A stretch of 64,000 nt of DNA from assembly GCA_029262375.1 (NCBI GenBank), contig JAJCZM010000053.1, positions 93,400-157,399 on the forward strand. Reading direction: 5' to 3'. Positions 44,491-53,428 of this stretch are shown in pieces; the first letter of the stretch is position 1, and each line of letters begins with the position of its first letter. This stretch comes from Deltaproteobacteria bacterium. GTDB lineage: Bacteria > Desulfobacterota > Binatia > UBA1149 > SPBQ01. The position numbers and the translations under genes were made by a program. The notes beneath the pieces are model-generated. The model saw only the letters and a program-made list of their open reading frames with translations. It searched no databases and was not told the origin of the DNA.

Positions 44491-45441
44491 ATGAGTTCGT
44501 CACAGAAGTTCGATAACGCAGTCACGCGCATGCTCGGCGTCGAGCTGCCCATCGTACAAGCCCCGATGGGATGGATCGCACGTTCTCCGCTCGCTTCGGC
44601 CGTCAGCAATGCGGGCGGCTTGGGCATCATTGAGACGTCGTCGGGCGAACTCGACGTCATTCGTGAAGAGATCAAGAAGATGCGCGTGCTCACCGACAAA
44701 CCGTTCGGTGTGAACATTGCGCAGGCCTTCGTGCGCGATCCCGACATCGTGAAGTTCGTCATCGATCAGGGCATCCGCTTCGTGACGACGTCGGCGGGAA
44801 ATCCCGCCGTCTATACCGATCAACTCAAGACCGGCGGGCTCACGGTATTCCACGTAGTTCCCAGCCTGGGTGCGGCGCTCAAGGCAGTCGGTTGTGGAGT
44901 CGATGGCCTGATCGTTGAAGGCGGCGAGGGCGGTGGCTTCAAGAATCCGAATGAAGTCGCGAGTATGGTGCTGCTGCCGCTCGTACGATCGAAGGTGAAC
45001 GTGCCGATCATCGCGGCGGGTGGTTTCATCGACGGATCGTCGATGGCCGCGGCCTTTGCGCTAGGCGCCGAGGGAATTCAGTTGGGAACTCGGATGGTTT
45101 CGGCGGCGGAATCCCCCGTGCATCAGAATTGGAAAGACGCGATCGTCGAGGCGCGAGAAACCGACACGGTGTTCCTCAATCGATTCAACTCGCCTGCACT
45201 TAGAGCGCTGCGCACGAAGAAGACCACACGCCTGGAGCGAGAGCCCGAAACCAACGCGATGGCCGAACTGATGAACGCGATGGAACTCTATTTCGGCGGC
45301 GATATGGAAGCGAGCATCGCACTGACCGGTCAAGTGGCAGGTCGAATAGACGAGGTCCGGCCCGTCGCCGACATTCTCGCTGACATTCGCCGCGAGTTCT
45401 TCGAGGTTATCGGCACACTCGGCGCGCGTTACCCGTCCTGA
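44491..45441 (+). CDS. Nitronate monooxygenase family FMN protein
   Basis: A 316-residue TIM-barrel flavoprotein. Diagnostic are PIVQAPMGWIARSPLASAVSNAGGLG (key residues QAPM and AGG), the VEGGEGGG phosphate-binding loop, IIAAGGFIDG and GAEGIQLGTRMV. Family members oxidise nitronates with FMN or act as FabK-like enoyl reductases; which one is not decidable here. It follows the amidohydrolase by 56 bp in the same direction. Confidence 0.87.
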   Translation: MSSSQKFDNAVTRMLGVELPIVQAPMGWIARSPLASAVSNAGGLGIIETSSGELDVIREEIKKMRVLTDKPFGVNIAQAFVRDPDIVKFVIDQGIRFVTTSAGNPAVYTDQLKTGGLTVFHVVPSLGAALKAVGCGVDGLIVEGGEGGGFKNPNEVASMVLLPLVRSKVNVPIIAAGGFIDGSSMAAAFALGAEGIQLGTRMVSAAESPVHQNWKDAIVEARETDTVFLNRFNSPALRALRTKKTTRLEREPETNAMAELMNAMELYFGGDMEASIALTGQVAGRIDEVRPVADILADIRREFFEVIGTLGARYPS

Positions 45442-45457
45442 CGCCAAGAAGAATCGT

Positions 45458-46234
45458 TCAGGTCAGGCGCTCGCGAATGCGGTAGATCAGCGTCGCGGCG
45501 CCGCCCGACACACCGACTGCAATCAACAGATAGCAGATCACGTAGATCAGTGGATTGTCGGCGCCTTCGGGATTGCGAATCGTCCACAGTACGAGATTCG
45601 AGACCACGTAGAGGGCGTACGCGATGCCTAACGGAAGGGCGCGGCGTTTCTCCGTCCAGATCGCTTGCGCATAGACGAGTAAGAACACCGCGAAGCTACA
45701 AGACGCGATGATATTCGTCATGCCCGACGTGCGCGCACCGAATAGCACGAAGCCGGTAATGTCGCTGTACTCGAAGCCCTTGAGGAAATTGGAAACCGCC
45801 ATCAAGCCGAACAAGATCGCAAAGGTTTTCAAGATCATTTCGTAGCGAGCGAGATCGCGCGCCAGTCCTTCACGTGCGACCGCCGCTACTGCCCCGAGAG
45901 AAGTGCCCGCCGCGACGACGATATAGGCATTGCCGAACAGCGCACTGTCGGCGGCCAGCTCGGGGCTTCGCATGGTGAACAACGCCATGTTGACGCAGAC
46001 GTAGCCGGCGTACGCGATTGCCATGGGGAGCGCGTATGCCCGGCGGCGCCACAGCGCCTCGGCGTAGACGGCCAGGTAAGAGCCGAACGCCAGGCCCGCG
46101 ATGATGTTCGGGTTTCCGCTCAGGCGTCGCCCAAGGAAAACGAATCCGTGGTCGCCCGCGAGCTCGAGCCCCTTGGTGATGTTCGACAAGGCCAGAAGAC
46201 CGAAGATGACGGCCAACACGCGCAATATCTGCAT
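45458..46234 (-). CDS. Membrane protein made of two homologous halves, unknown
   Basis: A 258-residue protein with about eight membrane helices. The two halves (residues 1-125 and 131-258) are clearly related: RVLAVIFGLLALSNITKGLE against KTFAILFGLMAVSNFLKGFE, PNIIAG against TNIIAS, and ALPMAIAYAGYVCVN against ALPLGIAYALYVVSN. So it arose by internal duplication of a four-helix unit. Function unknown; transporters are often built this way. Confidence 0.7.
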   Translation of the reverse strand: MQILRVLAVIFGLLALSNITKGLELAGDHGFVFLGRRLSGNPNIIAGLAFGSYLAVYAEALWRRRAYALPMAIAYAGYVCVNMALFTMRSPELAADSALFGNAYIVVAAGTSLGAVAAVAREGLARDLARYEMILKTFAILFGLMAVSNFLKGFEYSDITGFVLFGARTSGMTNIIASCSFAVFLLVYAQAIWTEKRRALPLGIAYALYVVSNLVLWTIRNPEGADNPLIYVICYLLIAVGVSGGAATLIYRIRERLT

Positions 46235-46305
46235 AGTGGGCGGAGGCTAGCATGGCGCGCGACTAGAGCGTAGTACGGTGAAGCTGTGTGGGCGTGGGCT
46301 GGTCC

Positions 46306-46333
46306 AGTACTCAGTACTCAGTACTCAGCACTC
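46306..46333. repeat. 7-bp tandem repeat (AGTACTC), four copies
   Basis: Three exact AGTACTC units and one AGCACTC in a row, ending at the stop codon of the TPR-like gene. AGTACT is itself palindromic, so the array can fold. Confidence 0.85.
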
Positions 46334-46991
46334 AAAAGGCACCGCGCTGCGTATGCAGGCGACCCGCCGCGTGGTCTCCGCGATCCGCCAGCACGTCGGC
46401 ATAGATCAGGCGCGTTGCAGGATTGTCGGGGTCCAGTGCGATGGATCGCTCGAGCAATTCCAGGCCGCGCTGCGCATTGCCGCCGAGCAGGCGCGGCAAG
46501 TAGTACAGATAGGCGCCCTTCGCCGCGTTCGCGACGGCATAGTCCGGATCGAGCATCAGCGCGTGATCTACACGCGCTCGCATGCGTCTCAGGTCGCTGA
46601 GTGCACGCAGGCTCGCGCGGTTGTGTCGCACTCGCTTGGCCAAGGCGCAGAACACGGCGTAGTGCGCGCGCGGGTCGCTGGGTGTCTGATCCACCGATGC
46701 CTCGGCCAACTTCAGCGCCATTGCGATGATCTCGGGACGTTCGGCCGGCGCTACCGTGTCGGACCGATTGCAGTCGACGATCGCGCGTTCGGCCAAGTCG
46801 GCCCGCGCCGTCGTCGCGCATGAGGTGAGGAGAACGACGCTGGCGAGCGCGCATCTGAGTGTATATTCGAGTGCGCTCGCCGCGATCCCCGCATTCTCGG
46901 CGCTGGCCGCACTATCGGCGCTACCGGCGCTAGCGGCGCCATCGAATGGCAGCGCATCGCAGTGGCTCCGCTGGTGTCCAGGTGGGCGCAT
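46332..46991 (-). CDS. TPR-like protein, possibly a TatT-type lipoprotein
   Basis: The conserved part (about residues 75-215) reads as TPR helices: AMALKLAEASVDQTPSDPRAHYAVF, then YAVANAAKGAYLYYLPRLLGG, ending LERSIALDPDNPATRLIYAD. That end resembles TatT proteins of TRAP transporters, but no TRAP genes are near. A lipoprotein signal (CALASVVLLTSC) begins near residue 47, with no in-frame start close before it; the only ATG is at 46991, giving an odd Ala/Ser-rich leader. The true start, or a small frameshift, is unresolved. Confidence 0.55.
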   Translation of the reverse strand: MRPPGHQRSHCDALPFDGAASAGSADSAASAENAGIAASALEYTLRCALASVVLLTSCATTARADLAERAIVDCNRSDTVAPAERPEIIAMALKLAEASVDQTPSDPRAHYAVFCALAKRVRHNRASLRALSDLRRMRARVDHALMLDPDYAVANAAKGAYLYYLPRLLGGNAQRGLELLERSIALDPDNPATRLIYADVLADRGDHAAGRLHTQRGAF

Positions 46992-47224
46992 ACACGGCTA
47001 CAATCGCAATTGGTGTGCCAACCGGCGTCCATGCGCAAGGCACGGGTTTTTGCCTTTACTTGGCGCCTAAACCCTCGAATCCGCAAGAAATTGCTCCTCT
47101 GCCGCCACTGCACCGCGCAGGCCGTTGCGGGCCTCGAACGGGCGCTATGGCATCTACTTTCTGAACTGATATACAGCCGCTGGTACGCACCCGATCCGAC
47201 AACCGTGCGAACCACTACCTGCCT

Positions 47225-48034
47225 ATGCGCATCCGCGATTTAGTCCGAAACAGTATCCGCCGAACCGCCACTCGCTACGCGATCACTGAGGATTTCGATC
47301 CTGAGTTCGAGGAGATCGCGCGCGGCAATCCACTGCTCGACGTGACCAGCCTTGCCCAGCATTCGACCTACGCGGCGACACGGTACGTCGTCGAGAGTGG
47401 GATTCCCGGCGACTTCGTCGAGTGCGGCGTCGCCAAAGGGACGCAGGTCGTGGTGATGGCCGAGACGTTGTTGCGGCTCGGTGTGACCGATCGTCGCATC
47501 TTCCTCTACGATACGTTCGCCGGCATGACCGCGCCGACCGAGTTCGATGAGAAGGCCGTACCTACTCTGACTAAACTCGATCGCGACGGCACTCGCAGCC
47601 GTTGGGAGAAAGACGCGCGCGGCGATCACAACGAGTGGTGCTACGGATCGCTCGATCTCGTGCGTAAGAACGTCGGCGCTACCGCTTATCCGTTCGATCT
47701 CTTCACGTTCGTCCAGGGCGATGTCTGCAAGACGATCCCCAACGACAACCACAAGCAGATTGCCTATCTACGACTCGATACGGATTTCTACGACTCCACC
47801 GTCGCGGAACTCAATCATCTGTACCCGCTCGTCGTTCGTCACGGCATCGTGACAATCGACGACTACGGCTCCTGGCAGGGGTGCCGGCGCGCATGCGACG
47901 AGTATTTCGAATCCATCGATGAGCATCCGCTCTTGTTCCGCACCTCATGGAAGGAGCGCTCTCTCGTCCGGACTGCCCAAGGCAGCCCGGTGCGCGATGG
48001 GCGTGCTTTGCGGAATACCGCGCACCGGGCCTAG
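47225..48034 (+). CDS. TylF/MycF-type SAM-dependent O-methyltransferase
   Basis: A 269-residue enzyme of the macrocin-O-methyltransferase family. Motifs are GDFVECGVAKGTQVVVMAE (SAM site), RIFLYDTFAGM and the metal-binding LRLDTDFYDST and TIDDYGSWQGCRRACDEY. Related enzymes methylate sugar hydroxyls of antibiotics or cell-surface glycans. It stands alone here, without glycosyltransferases nearby, so the acceptor is unknown. Confidence 0.88.
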   Translation: MRIRDLVRNSIRRTATRYAITEDFDPEFEEIARGNPLLDVTSLAQHSTYAATRYVVESGIPGDFVECGVAKGTQVVVMAETLLRLGVTDRRIFLYDTFAGMTAPTEFDEKAVPTLTKLDRDGTRSRWEKDARGDHNEWCYGSLDLVRKNVGATAYPFDLFTFVQGDVCKTIPNDNHKQIAYLRLDTDFYDSTVAELNHLYPLVVRHGIVTIDDYGSWQGCRRACDEYFESIDEHPLLFRTSWKERSLVRTAQGSPVRDGRALRNTAHRA

Positions 48035-48223
48035 CGGTGGGATGCTGGTTGGTCGATTCCATCCGCACCGCAATCGCTAAAACTGACTTCAACTAGCTTC
48101 GCGATGGGAGCAACGCGCATGCCATGCGCGACGCGAACGCCTGCGGTGATGTTCGGCGCCGCCGCGTGCAACGCGCTGCGCGGAGCAGGTGGGGGGAACG
48201 CGCAAGATCTTGCGCGGCCGTCG

Positions 48224-48664
48224 CTAGAACTCGATGATCGCGACGACCCGCATCGAGTCGCCTACGGCGGTCTCGGGCAGGTAAGCGAGCGCGCTCGGAT
48301 CGCGCTCGAGATAGCGAGCGATGGCGTCGAGCGAACCGAGTACGATGGGCGGCATGACGCCCTCGAAGAACATCCGATCCCAATAGCGCGCCAGCGCCTC
48401 GGGCGGTCTTCCGAGTACCGCCAACGAGAACGCGCGACGTTCGGAACTCCCGACCGGCCAGTTGATCGGCACCGCCCTCGTACCGTCAGGAAGCAGCCTA
48501 CGGCGACGTAGATAGAGCTCGCGCAGGTCGTCGGCCGTGAGCTTCTGTATCGGGCTCTGCAGCCCCGTAACGATTGCGAACGTTCCCGAGTTCGCGGACT
48601 CCTGCGCCGACACCGGTTGGTGCAGCATGACCAAGAAAATAGTGAGCAAGCACGCCCGAAGCAC
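48224..48664 (-). CDS. Small PstS-like (phosphate-binding-like) exported protein
   Basis: A 146-residue protein with a signal peptide (1-20, ending VSA). It resembles the short PstS-like proteins: VTGLQSPIQKLTADDLRELYLRR, then VPINWPVGSSERRAFSLAVLG and YWDRMFFEG. These are half the size of real phosphate receptors. It lies 6 bp after the porin-like gene, and both face an NtrB/NtrC-type pair, an arrangement that suggests a ligand-sensing unit; the ligand is unknown. Confidence 0.7.
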   Translation of the reverse strand: MLRACLLTIFLVMLHQPVSAQESANSGTFAIVTGLQSPIQKLTADDLRELYLRRRRLLPDGTRAVPINWPVGSSERRAFSLAVLGRPPEALARYWDRMFFEGVMPPIVLGSLDAIARYLERDPSALAYLPETAVGDSMRVVAIIEF

Positions 48665-48670
48665 GATTAG

Positions 48671-49807
48671 TTACAAGAAAAACGCGACGGATAAGAAGAG
48701 CCCGCGTAACAGCTCGTCGTTCGCGTCGTCCACGAATTGGTAGTTCACCTTCGTAACGAACCGGTGGCTCGGTCGCCAGGCCAGTCCGGCGAGAAATCCG
48801 TTGGCGGCGGGTTCTTCGCGAAGGTCGAGATGCTCGTAACGAAGGACGCCGTAGATCGATCCGTAGATCGGGAATGCGTCCTGGACATAGAGGCCGAGTT
48901 CGCGGTCCGCGTCGTCTTCTCTCAGGTTGGCGTAGATGAACTCGGAGGTGAGTTCGTTACGGCCGATCGATAGGTCGAGATCGACGCCGAAGACATTCTC
49001 CCATCGGTTCGTCTTATGGTTCTCGAAAGACACGGTGCTCGCGCCGACAGTTGCGAATCCGAGGGCGTGCTCGCGGCCGACGCTGGCGCGACCGCCAATG
49101 GCTCCCGACGCTGTAATTTCCGTGTCCCCAGCCGCTAACTCGTCTTGCGCCTGGCCGAAAATCGTCGCGTCGGCGGTCCAACTCTCGTGCGTAGTTTTGT
49201 AGGTCGCGCCGAGTCCGGTGACGTGCGGTGGGAACGCCGTTTCCGTGATGACCGGGCGTTCGACCGTCCACGTGAGCGGGGCGCGTCGTACCTGGTTCCA
49301 GATTCCGAACGGAGTGAGGAATTTGCCGGCGCGCACGGTGACTTCCGGAGTGACGGTGTAGTCGAGGTAGAGTCGCTCGAGGTTGGCCACCGCACCGTCG
49401 GTGGAAACCCTTTCACCTTGCTCCCACCCGATCGTGTCCTCGAAGTCGGCTTCCGCGAAGAAGGCTAGGCGAGGACTGGGCTCGTAGCGTAGGATGAGGG
49501 TAAGATCGTCGAGCGAGACCTGGTCGCCCTCATCGGCAGCGTCCTCGGGGAACTCGGCGTTGATATGGGCATAGGCCGCCAGCCAGAATCCCGAATCTCC
49601 GAAGTCGAATCCGATCCCGGCAACGTCTCGTTTTGGTGTGAGGGAATGGCGGTCGGTATCTTCGCCGACCGCAACCGATGGTAGCGCCAATGACGTCGTC
49701 AACATGAAACAGGCCAACGCGAACGCGAGTGATCCGAACAGGCCTCTCGGCCGAGTTGCCGAGCTGTGGGGTTCCTTCACTGTTCGGATGATTGCGTTCG
49801 GTGTCAT
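48671..49807 (-). CDS. Porin-like outer-membrane beta-barrel protein
   Basis: A 378-residue exported protein. After a signal peptide (RPRGLFGSLAFALACFMLTT then ALPSVAVG), the body consists of amphipathic strands such as LEFFAEADFED-like and FIYANLR, ending in SVAFFL with a C-terminal aromatic/Leu, as expected for an outer-membrane barrel. RAGKFLTPFGIWNQ is typical of porins that carry a GKF strand. The start is uncertain: ATG 49807 overlaps the kinase gene on the other strand by about 100 bp, GTG 49780 is similar, and ATG 49705 would remove the overlap but truncate the signal peptide. Confidence 0.7.
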   Translation of the reverse strand: MTPNAIIRTVKEPHSSATRPRGLFGSLAFALACFMLTTSLALPSVAVGEDTDRHSLTPKRDVAGIGFDFGDSGFWLAAYAHINAEFPEDAADEGDQVSLDDLTLILRYEPSPRLAFFAEADFEDTIGWEQGERVSTDGAVANLERLYLDYTVTPEVTVRAGKFLTPFGIWNQVRRAPLTWTVERPVITETAFPPHVTGLGATYKTTHESWTADATIFGQAQDELAAGDTEITASGAIGGRASVGREHALGFATVGASTVSFENHKTNRWENVFGVDLDLSIGRNELTSEFIYANLREDDADRELGLYVQDAFPIYGSIYGVLRYEHLDLREEPAANGFLAGLAWRPSHRFVTKVNYQFVDDANDELLRGLFLSVAFFL

Positions 49808-51458
49808 GCTGGCGCTCACGACCGGTTTACTGGTCGGTGTACTCGCGTATTCGCGCGCAGTGACGGCTCTGCATTCGGAGGCACAAGCCAAACTCGACTT
49901 GCTCGCGCGTGATCTTGCGGACGGGGTGCGCGGCGAACTCGCGAGCGCGCAACAACTTATCAACAACTGGTCCAGCCTGGAAGTCATGCGATCGATCCTC
50001 TACTCGGACGTCGACAAGGAACTGGCCCAGTTCCTGCATCGAAGTCTCGAAGCTAGAAGCAGTTTCCGTGCCGTTTCGGTGGTGGACTCGGAAGGGACAC
50101 TGATCGCGTCTGCCGGAGGCGTGTTGCCCGACAGTGATTTGCGCGTGGATACCGCTGATCTTCCCATATGGCACCAAGGAGCGCACCCACAGGTCGCCCT
50201 GCGCGGCCCGATCGCGCACCCCGACCGAACGCGCGAAAGGATCGGTACGCTCGTCGTGTTGGTGGATCTGACCAAGGCGTTCAATACCGATGCAGCCGCC
50301 GGTGCCGCTGCGCGTGGTGTGGAGGCGGTGCTGCTCAGTGAGTCCGGCGAGATACTGGCATCGGTCGGTGACGGGGCCGCCGAGAAGCGGTCCATTGGAG
50401 ATCGCTCCGCTGAAAAACGGCCTGCCGAGCTGCTCGTGGCGACGCGATCGTTGAGCCTGGCGACGGCCGGCGGTTCGTTGATGATGACGCTGCGTGCGTC
50501 GCAGCCTTCGGTGCTGGCACTCTCTCGCATCTCGGAGTTGCGCGCTACGATGCTGAGCGTAGGACTGTTGGCGTTGATGGCGAGTGCCGCTCTCGGTGCG
50601 CTCATCGCCTGGCGCATTGGCCGGCCGGTGCGCGCGCTTACCGCCTCGATCACCAAGATCGGTGCAAGCGGACGCTTGGATCCAGACATCGAAGTTCCCG
50701 ATGCGACCGGAGATATCGGCGTCTTGTCGCGATCGTTCAAGGGGATGGTCGAAGCATTGAGCGAAGCGCAACTACAAAACGAAGATCGCGAGCGCCTTGC
50801 GGTGCTCGGTGAGCTATCGGCAAGCGTCGCACATGAGATCCGCACGCCGATGGCGGTACTGAAAATGTCTGCGCAGATGCTTGACGACGTCGATACCGAT
50901 CCGGCGGATCGCGAACGATTGATCGGCATGATTTCTACCGAGGTCGAACGCATCGACGGCCTGATCAACAATCTCCTTGGTGTTTCTCGACCCAGACCGT
51001 TGGTGATGACGTCGCTCGATCTCGCACGCGTTGCAGATCGAGCGATCGCATTGGTTCGACCGGCGTGTCGTCAAGTGGGCGTTGAGATCACGGTGAGCGG
51101 CGACGACGCGAACTACCCGGCACGCGCCAACGGCGATGCCTTGCACCAAGTGTTCGTGAATCTGTTGCGCAACGCCCTGCAGGCCGACTCCGCCGGCGGC
51201 AAGATTCGCGTGCGATTTGCGAGAGATGGCGCCAGGGTGCGCATTGCGATCGAAGATGACGGTTGTGGATTCGCTCCAGAGGTCATCGAGAGCGCGATGT
51301 TGCCGTTCGTTACGACCAAGCCCGACGGTAGCGGCCTGGGATTGCCGATCTGCCGTAGGGTCATCGAGGAGCACGGCGGCGAGTTGACGATCTCCAACGG
51401 TAGCGAAGGCGGCGCGGTGGTCGAAGTCCTACTGCCGCTCGAGGGAGGTTCCGCGTGA
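49704..51458 (+). CDS. Sensor histidine kinase, NtrB-like with periplasmic Cache-like sensor
   Basis: A 584-residue membrane kinase. Helix 1 is about residues 28-50, followed by a periplasmic region (50-280) with a Cache-like core (SFRAVSVVDSEGTLIASAGG), helix 2 (283-304), HAMP (305-355), and a HisKA domain with phospho-His377 in SVAHEIRTPM. The ATPase domain has N-box NLLRNALQAD, DDGCGF and GSGLGLPICRRVIEEHGG. Its GTG-overlapping partner is a sigma-54 response regulator, so it should control sigma-54 promoters. The start at 49704 lacks a good ribosome-binding site and could be further in (49788). Confidence 0.87.
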   Translation: MKQANANASDPNRPLGRVAELWGSFTVRMIAFGVMLALTTGLLVGVLAYSRAVTALHSEAQAKLDLLARDLADGVRGELASAQQLINNWSSLEVMRSILYSDVDKELAQFLHRSLEARSSFRAVSVVDSEGTLIASAGGVLPDSDLRVDTADLPIWHQGAHPQVALRGPIAHPDRTRERIGTLVVLVDLTKAFNTDAAAGAAARGVEAVLLSESGEILASVGDGAAEKRSIGDRSAEKRPAELLVATRSLSLATAGGSLMMTLRASQPSVLALSRISELRATMLSVGLLALMASAALGALIAWRIGRPVRALTASITKIGASGRLDPDIEVPDATGDIGVLSRSFKGMVEALSEAQLQNEDRERLAVLGELSASVAHEIRTPMAVLKMSAQMLDDVDTDPADRERLIGMISTEVERIDGLINNLLGVSRPRPLVMTSLDLARVADRAIALVRPACRQVGVEITVSGDDANYPARANGDALHQVFVNLLRNALQADSAGGKIRVRFARDGARVRIAIEDDGCGFAPEVIESAMLPFVTTKPDGSGLGLPICRRVIEEHGGELTISNGSEGGAVVEVLLPLEGGSA

Positions 51459-52813
51459 GCACGGCACAGATACTGATCGTGGACGATGACGCAGCGATGC
51501 GCGAGACGCTTGCGGTTCTCGCGCGCAAGCTCGGCTACGAGTCGATCGCGGCGGCGAACGTCGAATCCGCAACGAAAATTTTGGGCGAGCGACAGGTCGA
51601 TGTCATCATCACCGATCTACGCATGCCGGGCGGGAGTGGTATGGATCTGCTCCGCCATGTTCGAGAACACGAGCCGGAGATTCCCGTCATCTTGCTGACC
51701 GGCTTCGGTACGGTCGAAGGGGCGGTCACGGCGATTCAGGATGGAGCTTTCGACTATCTGACCAAGCCGATTGATATCGGTGAAGTGAAACTGCGCATCG
51801 CTCGCGCACTCGAGTCGCGGCGCATGAACAGTGAGAACGCTTACTTACGCGAAGAGGCTGCGAGTGGTTCGGGAATCGAGGGGCTGATCGGTGAATCGCC
51901 CGCGTTGGCTAAAGTCGTCGACCTCATCCGAAAGGTTTCGGCCAGCGATGCGTCGGTTCTGATCACGGGTGAGACCGGTACCGGCAAGGAAGTCGTTGCG
52001 CGCGCCATTCACAATCGAAGCGAGCGACGAGATCGTTTGTTCGTTCCGGTGAATCTATCGGCCATACCGAGCGAATTGGTGGAGAGCGAGCTCTTCGGCC
52101 ATGTGCGCGGCGCGTTTACAGGCGCGATGCGCGAGCGTGAAGGGAAGTTCGAAGTAGCTTCCGGCGGTACGCTATTTCTCGATGAAATTGGCGACGCACC
52201 GATCGCGCTGCAGCCCAAGCTCTTGCGCGCTCTGCAGGATCGCCTCATCGAAAGAGTCGGCGCCAATCAAACTCGGCAAGTCGATGTACGGCTGATCTCG
52301 GCGACCAACCGCAACCTGACTGCACTGATGGAGTCGGAGACGTTTCGCCCCGATCTCTACTACCGGTTACGTGTGATCGAGATCGAGATGCCTCCGCTGC
52401 GCGCGCGGCGCGAGGATATCAAGTTTCTCGCGGCGCACTTTCTGCGTCGCGCACCGTCGGGAAATGCCGAGCAGGGGGCACGCATCACGCGGCGCGCGCT
52501 CGCCTATCTCGAGGACTACCACTGGCCCGGGAACGTGCGCGAGTTGGAGAATGCCATCGAGCGAGCGCTGGTACTGTCCGGCGGCGAGCTCGTCGATGTC
52601 GAACACTTCGACCTCGGTGTGAAACCACCGACAAGCTCGGGCGACGCCGATGCCCCGACGTTGCGTCTGGACGAGGCGCTCGACCGCATCGAGAAGGATA
52701 CGATCCTGCGGGCGCTGGAAGAATCGGACGACGTCAAGGCGCGAGCCGCTAGGATCCTCGGCGTCAGCGAACGTACGCTGTGGTACAAGTTGCGAAAGCA
52801 TGGTCTGAGCTGA
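51455..52813 (+). CDS. Sigma-54-dependent response regulator, NtrC family
   Basis: A 452-residue activator. The receiver has phospho-Asp54 ([12 protein letters not shown]), Thr83 and Lys104. The AAA+ domain has Walker A GETGTGKE (171-178), the sigma-54-contacting GAFTGA loop (219-224), and LFLDEIGD as Walker B. A C-terminal Fis-type helix-turn-helix ends in [19 protein letters not shown]. The GTG start overlaps the kinase stop by 4 bp, so they are translationally coupled. Likely targets are the divergent porin/PstS-like genes; this is inference. Confidence 0.95.
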   Translation: MSTAQILIVDDDAAMRETLAVLARKLGYESIAAANVESATKILGERQVDVIITDLRMPGGSGMDLLRHVREHEPEIPVILLTGFGTVEGAVTAIQDGAFDYLTKPIDIGEVKLRIARALESRRMNSENAYLREEAASGSGIEGLIGESPALAKVVDLIRKVSASDASVLITGETGTGKEVVARAIHNRSERRDRLFVPVNLSAIPSELVESELFGHVRGAFTGAMREREGKFEVASGGTLFLDEIGDAPIALQPKLLRALQDRLIERVGANQTRQVDVRLISATNRNLTALMESETFRPDLYYRLRVIEIEMPPLRARREDIKFLAAHFLRRAPSGNAEQGARITRRALAYLEDYHWPGNVRELENAIERALVLSGGELVDVEHFDLGVKPPTSSGDADAPTLRLDEALDRIEKDTILRALEESDDVKARAARILGVSERTLWYKLRKHGLS

Positions 52814-52857
52814 AATAACTGTCCTCAGGAATCGGGTATTCGATTCCTTCCAAAGTG

Positions 52858-53286
52858 ATGACAGAGATTCGCAAGGCCGATCGCGGGGCGAGGCGACGCG
52901 CGTTGACCATCGTTGTGGCCGGCGCTGTTGTCGGCGGTGCGATCATTCTCGCCGCCGACGGTGCACGGCCCGTCATCGAATCGTGGCTTGCAGCCAATGC
53001 CGAGCGTCTTGTGCAGTATCCTTCGGTTGCCGCCTCCGTGATGGCTGTCGTGATGCTGCCGGTTGCGGGCTTTGCGCTGTATCTGCGGCGATACGGCGCT
53101 GCAGTCGTAGCGAGCGAGCGTTTTCCACTTGCCGGCGAAGAAGTCGTTCGCGACACGCCGGTGCGCTTCGGTGCGCGCGCGGTGCGCCAGGGGCGTGCCA
53201 TGCAGGCACTTGCGATACTACTTTTGGCGGCCAGTGCCGCACTGCCGCTGCTGCTTTGGGCAACCGTCCGCACACTGAGCGAGTAG
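52858..53286 (+). CDS. Small membrane protein, unknown
   Basis: A 142-residue protein with three predicted helices (about 15-35, 55-75 and 115-138) and a basic N-terminus. Not recognised. It follows the response regulator by 44 bp and may be co-transcribed. An ATG one codon earlier (52855) is possible. Confidence 0.55.
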   Translation: MTEIRKADRGARRRALTIVVAGAVVGGAIILAADGARPVIESWLAANAERLVQYPSVAASVMAVVMLPVAGFALYLRRYGAAVVASERFPLAGEEVVRDTPVRFGARAVRQGRAMQALAILLLAASAALPLLLWATVRTLSE

Positions 53287-53340
53287 GGCAGGGAGGGCAG
53301 GGAGGGCAGGTCGAGCCCGTAGCGCCCGTAGCGCCCGTAG
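53285..53340. repeat. Two adjacent 9-bp tandem repeats
   Basis: AGGGCAGGG-type units with a 9-bp period (53285-53310) are followed by GCCCGTAGC-type units with a 9-bp period (53315-53340). They fill the gap after the small membrane protein gene and code for nothing visible. Confidence 0.75.
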
Positions 53341-53428
53341 TGCAGGCACGGCGAGTGAGCCCGATCGCCGGCCGCGGGACCCGCTGTGTGCGAGATCCCG
53401 CGGCAGCGTATCAGGCTGTCGGCCGAGG

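Noticed and set aside
46332..46991. TRAP-transporter-associated TatT protein
   Set aside because: The C-terminal part resembles TatT/TPR repeats, but no TRAP permease or receptor gene is nearby, so only the TPR-like call is kept.
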